Positions 12,624 to 15,344 of a stretch of 15,344 nucleotides of DNA are shown here, one piece after another. This stretch comes from Dehalococcoidia bacterium (GTDB taxonomy: Bacteria; Chloroflexota; Dehalococcoidia; Dehalococcoidales; RBG-16-60-22). The first letter of the stretch is position 1, and each line of letters starts with the position of its first letter. The stretch lies in assembly GCA_030615035.1 (NCBI GenBank), contig JAUXAC010000023.1, positions 1 to 15,344 of the forward strand, written 5' to 3'. The notes below the pieces were generated by a model. It was not told where the DNA came from. It searched no databases and saw only the letters and a program-made list of their open reading frames with translations. Made by a program: the position numbers and the translations under genes.

Positions 12624-13243
12624 AGATGCAGGAAAAGGAACAAAAAGTTCAGCGCACCGGTAAAAAGGTTGAGGATGAGTCCCTATCCTACACGGTTGAG
12701 GTTAGAGACAAAGAGGGGCGGGTGCTACAGCGCATCTCCGCTCCATCTCGCAGCTATGTCGAGCAGTGGAATCAGCTAATCAATGTCCAGGCAACTTATA
12801 CCGACAGAACAGTCAAGGACACCGCGGGCGCTGATCAAACCGCTCACCCTAACAGTGCAAATCTCGATTCAGCTGCTGCGATTGGCGATATTCTCAAAGG
12901 CATCCGCGTAGGAAAGGGCACGACCGCCGTGGCAATTACCGACTATGCCCTCGAAAGTCCCTGCGGGGAAGGAACCGGGACTGACGAGTTCAATCATCAG
13001 GTAGTAGCGTTTACTGAACCATCGGTTGCCGGCTCCACCTGCTCCTTTCAAATTGTCCGAACCATGATAAACAATAGCGGAGCAACCATCACTGGCATCA
13101 AGGAGATTGGCTGCTATTGTAAGTTCAGGGACAATGGTAGCACCCATTATATGCTGGCTTTCCGCGATGTCCTGCCCGGTGCACTTGACATTCCAGATGG
13201 TGGGTCTATCACGGTAACCTACACCATAAAGGTGACGGTCTAA
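12620..13243 (+). CDS. Fibre-like paralogue B (207 aa)
   Basis: I start it at the ATG at 12620 overlapping the previous TGA, with AAAGGTGA at 12608-12615; an in-frame ATG at 12533 would lie within the preceding gene. After a charged lead (MKMQEKEQKVQRTGKK) comes VEVRDKEGRVLQRI....RSYVEQWNQLINVQ, the counterpart of the motif in the preceding gene. It then shows KGIRVGKGTTAVAITDYALE, an FQIVRTMINNSGATITGI segment and the closing strand ITVTYTIKVTV. The product is about 20 residues longer than its paralogue, mainly at the N-terminus. The final codons again encode the ribosome site of the following gene (13228-13235). Confidence 0.7.
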   Translation: MKMQEKEQKVQRTGKKVEDESLSYTVEVRDKEGRVLQRISAPSRSYVEQWNQLINVQATYTDRTVKDTAGADQTAHPNSANLDSAAAIGDILKGIRVGKGTTAVAITDYALESPCGEGTGTDEFNHQVVAFTEPSVAGSTCSFQIVRTMINNSGATITGIKEIGCYCKFRDNGSTHYMLAFRDVLPGALDIPDGGSITVTYTIKVTV

Positions 13244-14124
13244 TGCCAACTGTAGCTATTTCCGATACTGAAATCAATCCAACAAAGGTTGTTGGATACG
13301 GTGGTGGGCGAAAAACAGCCGAGGAAACCGAAATCAACCCCCCATACAAATATTATGGGTCAGTGGTGGTCGCGGAAACCGAAATCAACCCGACCTATTT
13401 TGCGGTGGAGCCAACGGTAATCACGGAAACCGAAATCAACCCGGCATACAAGTATTATGGGGCAATGATGATCACGGAAATTGAGTTGCCGCCGGCTCTT
13501 CTGGCACCAGTGGTAACCACCGACCCGGCCCTGTGGATAGGACCACTATCAGCCACCCTCGATGGCACCCTTGATAGTGGAGGTGGGATAGAACCTTGCG
13601 ACTGTGGCTTTGAGTGGGGTGAGACAGAAGCCTACGGCAATACTACGCCAACCGAGAGGAAGGAAACAGGCGATAGCTTCTCGCAGGTGATAACTGGGCT
13701 GTTGCCAGGAACCACCTACCACTTTAGGGCTTTTGCCACTGGTTTTGGGACAAGCTATGGCGCAGATAGAAGTTTTACCACTGCCCCAGCAATGATTCTG
13801 GCTACTGTAACCACCGACCCAGCTACGGGGAGAGGCGTAATATCAGCTACTGTTAATGGCACCCTGAATCAGGATGGCGGGGAGGCTTGCGACTGCGGCT
13901 TTGAGTGGGGTCTGGACACTGACTATGGCATGACCACTCCCCCACAGAGCAAGACAACCGGTGAGACCTTCTCCCAGGTCATAGGTGGTCTGGCGCCCAA
14001 CACCACCTATCACTTCAGGGCTTTTGCCACCAACTCACTGGGAACTAGCTACGGCGCCGATAGGACTTTTACCACCGCGCTAGTAATTAGCAGGGCATTC
14101 GCCTTAGCGAGGGAGGAATTGTAA
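13243..14124 (+). CDS. ETEINP-repeat and Fn3-like domain protein (293 aa)
   Basis: The ATG reuses the last base of the preceding TAA. Residues 1-85 hold about five degenerate copies of a 17-residue unit, ETEINP.YKYYG..xI[TA], the last reading EIELPP. Two fibronectin type III-like domains follow (about 86-181 and 182-278), each with CDCGFEWG, a TT..G..FSQVI.GL.P.TTYHFRAFAT core and a closing YGAD[RS].FTT strand. The tail ISRAFALAREEL is helical. Fn3-like domains in phage structural proteins are usually surface-exposed and bind carbohydrate or cell surfaces. There is no signal peptide, so it is probably assembled onto a particle and not secreted on its own. The next gene overlaps by one base. 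Confidence 0.75.
   Translation: MPTVAISDTEINPTKVVGYGGGRKTAEETEINPPYKYYGSVVVAETEINPTYFAVEPTVITETEINPAYKYYGAMMITEIELPPALLAPVVTTDPALWIGPLSATLDGTLDSGGGIEPCDCGFEWGETEAYGNTTPTERKETGDSFSQVITGLLPGTTYHFRAFATGFGTSYGADRSFTTAPAMILATVTTDPATGRGVISATVNGTLNQDGGEACDCGFEWGLDTDYGMTTPPQSKTTGETFSQVIGGLAPNTTYHFRAFATNSLGTSYGADRTFTTALVISRAFALAREEL
13264..13460 (+). repeat. ETEINP tandem repeat, 51-base period
   Basis: GGAAACCGAAATCAACCC occurs exactly at 13323-13340, 13374-13391 and 13425-13442, each 51 bases (17 codons) apart. A diverged copy lies at 13264-13280 and a decayed one follows the third. Alternate copies also share TACAARTATTATGGG (13344 and 13446, 102 bases apart), suggesting the unit once duplicated as a pair. 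Confidence 0.85.
13500..14080 (+). repeat. Two Fn3-like domain copies, 291-base period
   Basis: The two domains align at 291 bases (97 codons). TTTGAGTGGGGT ends at 13620 and again at 13911, and ACCACCTAYCACTTYAGGGC starts at 13711 and 14002. Differences are mostly synonymous in the conserved strands, indicating a fairly recent duplication or ongoing homogenisation. Confidence 0.8.
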
Positions 14125-15233
14125 TGGTAAGCAAAGGCCACGCTCTCTCTAGGGACGCATTAGTTAGAACGCTCACTTCATACCAGGGCATTACCACCGC
14201 TGACGGAGCTTTCGATGGTACCGCCACCCTGATAGACTCCAACCTCATCGGCAGAAACGATTTTATCAGCGAGAAAACCATTCTCATTATGAGCGGCGAT
14301 GCCAAGGATGAGGATAAGGGGGCCACCGCCTTCGATACCTCTGACGGCAAAATCACTCTCCAGGGAACCGGCTTCAGTGCTCAAATAAAAGCCGGGACTA
14401 TCTTCAGGGTGCTCAACATCTCCACGGTCGAGATAGACGTTGCCAATATGGATGCCAAGATAGGCACTAACACCGACGCCGCCGGGACCACTACCTTATT
14501 CGCCTGGCTGGCAAGGTTGCTTGCCCTCGGCAGCCAGGGCTTGGTCTATTACGGTAAAGTCACCCAGGTCGATGACACAACTCATTTTAGAGTAGCCGGC
14601 TTAACTGGCTTCGGTGACGCCTACTTCAAAAACTATAGGGCCTACGTGGTCAGGGATGCCGACGGCGGCGGAGCTGCTCCCCAGGGAGAAATGCAGCCCT
14701 GCTCAGCTTATGACAGCACCGATGGCATATTCACCCACACGGAATTATCTACTACCTTAGCTGAAGATGATGAGGTCCTGCTTCTCCATGAGAGGATTGC
14801 CGAAATTAAGGATTTAATTGATAGGCTGACAGCACAAAGAGCCCTTAACTTGGACTTGTTTGACCTCACCACCTTCAAGCAGGAGACAGTGGCAGCCACC
14901 GATGTCAATGGTACTACCTGGAAAGACCTGTTGGACAAGTCAACCATCACCAAGCCGACTAAGATATTTGGCTTCACAGTGACTGTTGCCGGTACCTGGG
15001 CAGGAAAAGCTCAGGTCAGGATAACGGATGGAGCTGGCAATAAGATATTCCCCTTCCAGGACCAGTATGAGCAGGATACCGATTTCACCAGTGGGACACA
15101 GGTAGTGTTTAACTTCTCGGTGGTGGTGCCTGTGGCTGACGGCTACAAGTTTCAGTTTCGGAGTACAGATGTGGCCGACGGAGAGGGCGAGACATTGCAG
15201 CTAAATAATCTTGATGTACAGGAGGTAGGCTAG
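14124..15233 (+). CDS. Large beta-rich structural-like protein (369 aa)
   Basis: The ATG shares its first base with the preceding TAA and has GGAGG a few bases upstream. The N-terminal 110 residues (RDALVRTLTSYQGITTADGAFDGTATLID, KTILIMSGDAKDEDKG, FDTSDGKITLQGTGFSAQIKAGTIFRVLN) look like a beta domain. A segment rich in alanine and leucine follows (NTDAAGTTTLFAWLARLLALG), then a second beta region, a short helical linker (IAEIKDLIDRLTAQRA) and a C-terminal beta-sandwich of about 110 residues ending NNLDVQEVG. No membrane segment, signal or catalytic motif is visible. It is probably a tail, fibre or surface component given its neighbours. The last codons and stop carry the GGAGGT ribosome site of the next short frame. 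Confidence 0.7.
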   Translation: MVSKGHALSRDALVRTLTSYQGITTADGAFDGTATLIDSNLIGRNDFISEKTILIMSGDAKDEDKGATAFDTSDGKITLQGTGFSAQIKAGTIFRVLNISTVEIDVANMDAKIGTNTDAAGTTTLFAWLARLLALGSQGLVYYGKVTQVDDTTHFRVAGLTGFGDAYFKNYRAYVVRDADGGGAAPQGEMQPCSAYDSTDGIFTHTELSTTLAEDDEVLLLHERIAEIKDLIDRLTAQRALNLDLFDLTTFKQETVAATDVNGTTWKDLLDKSTITKPTKIFGFTVTVAGTWAGKAQVRITDGAGNKIFPFQDQYEQDTDFTSGTQVVFNFSVVVPVADGYKFQFRSTDVADGEGETLQLNNLDVQEVG

Positions 15234-15235
15234 GA

Positions 15236-15295
15236 ATGAGTGACAGTGGGATTAGAGCTTTATCAAGTCTGCCTCGGGTTTACCAATATGAATGA
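15236..15295 (+). CDS. 19-residue micro-ORF, in-frame with the next gene start
   Basis: GGAGGT (15221-15226) precedes an ATG at 15236 by 9 bases; the frame reads MSDSGIRALSSLPRVYQYE and stops at TGA (15293-15295). The next gene, at 15305, starts MPDSGIRVVK in the same frame, 69 bases later, with a matching GAGGTAGG ribosome region. This may be a truncated duplicate of the next gene's start, a short leader peptide, or the first part of one protein interrupted by TGA. Translation is plausible but unproven. Confidence 0.45.
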   Translation: MSDSGIRALSSLPRVYQYE

Positions 15296-15304
15296 GGTAG
15301 GTTG

Positions 15305-15344
15305 ATGCCTGATAGCGGAATAAGGGTCGTGAAAGCTGAAGAGG
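15305..15344 (+). CDS. Partial hypothetical protein, N-terminal 13 residues
   Basis: An ATG at 15305 with GAGGT (15294-15298) six bases upstream opens a frame that runs off the right edge after MPDSGIRVVKAEE. Too little is present to assign a family. Its start duplicates that of the preceding short frame. Confidence 0.5.
   Translation, partial: MPDSGIRVVKAEE

Noticed and set aside
13264..13460. CRISPR-like regularly spaced repeat
   Set aside because: The repeats are in-frame (51 bases), inside a coding region, with related spacers, so they are protein repeats.
15293..15295. Alternative genetic code with TGA as a sense codon
   Set aside because: TGA serves as a normal stop at several ATGA junctions in the window (2811-2813, 6226-6228, 10506-10508, 12621-12623), so general recoding is not supported; only local read-through stays open.

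Overview
The window reads as part of a virus, provirus or related mobile element, not a host housekeeping region. Genes are packed head to tail with ATGA, TAATG or 1-14 base junctions. Most are unrecognised beta-rich or membrane proteins of the kind found in virion and tail modules, and no tRNA, rRNA or core metabolic operon is present. Strong Shine-Dalgarno sites, TTGACA promoters with 17-base spacers and intrinsic terminators point to a bacterial host. The Fn3-like repeats with CDCGFEWG and TYHFRAFAT motifs, and the CIPC-type protein on the minus strand, resemble proteins I associate with sediment and subsurface Chloroflexota (Dehalococcoidia-like) metagenomes. This host guess is low confidence. 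I could not identify a terminase, portal, packaging ATPase, integrase or replication protein.

Layout. (1) 1-1200, minus strand: three short genes in one operon, the last running off the left edge. (2) 1201-1304: a compact divergent control region with two back-to-back promoters and a pair of 15-base direct repeats spaced 21 bases. (3) 1305-3142, plus strand: a 502-residue protein with an N-terminal winged-helix-like domain and C-terminal zinc ribbon, and a small helical partner, closed by a hairpin terminator. (4) 3250-6991: a five-gene operon encoding a beta-sandwich protein, a large membrane-anchored repeat protein, a membrane-anchored transglutaminase-like cysteine protein, a 42-residue membrane peptide and a divergent RibB (DHBP synthase) homologue. 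It is closed by two tandem terminators, the second reusing the stem of the first terminator. (5) 7202-15344: a putative virion structural module: a membrane protein, a candidate major capsid or structural protein preceded by a competing-hairpin leader, a small beta protein, a glycosyltransferase-methyltransferase fusion, a second candidate structural protein, a membrane-anchored beta protein, two paralogous fibre-like proteins, an Fn3-repeat protein, a large beta-rich protein and, at the right edge, an in-frame duplicated gene start.

How it may work together (inference): region 5 would build and glycosylate a particle or surface structure. Region 4 would supply envelope-anchored or adsorption and entry functions plus one auxiliary metabolic enzyme. 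Region 2 would switch between the divergent units, possibly through the winged-helix protein of region 3. At least five products have predicted transmembrane segments, so either a membrane-containing virion or an envelope-embedded apparatus is worth testing.
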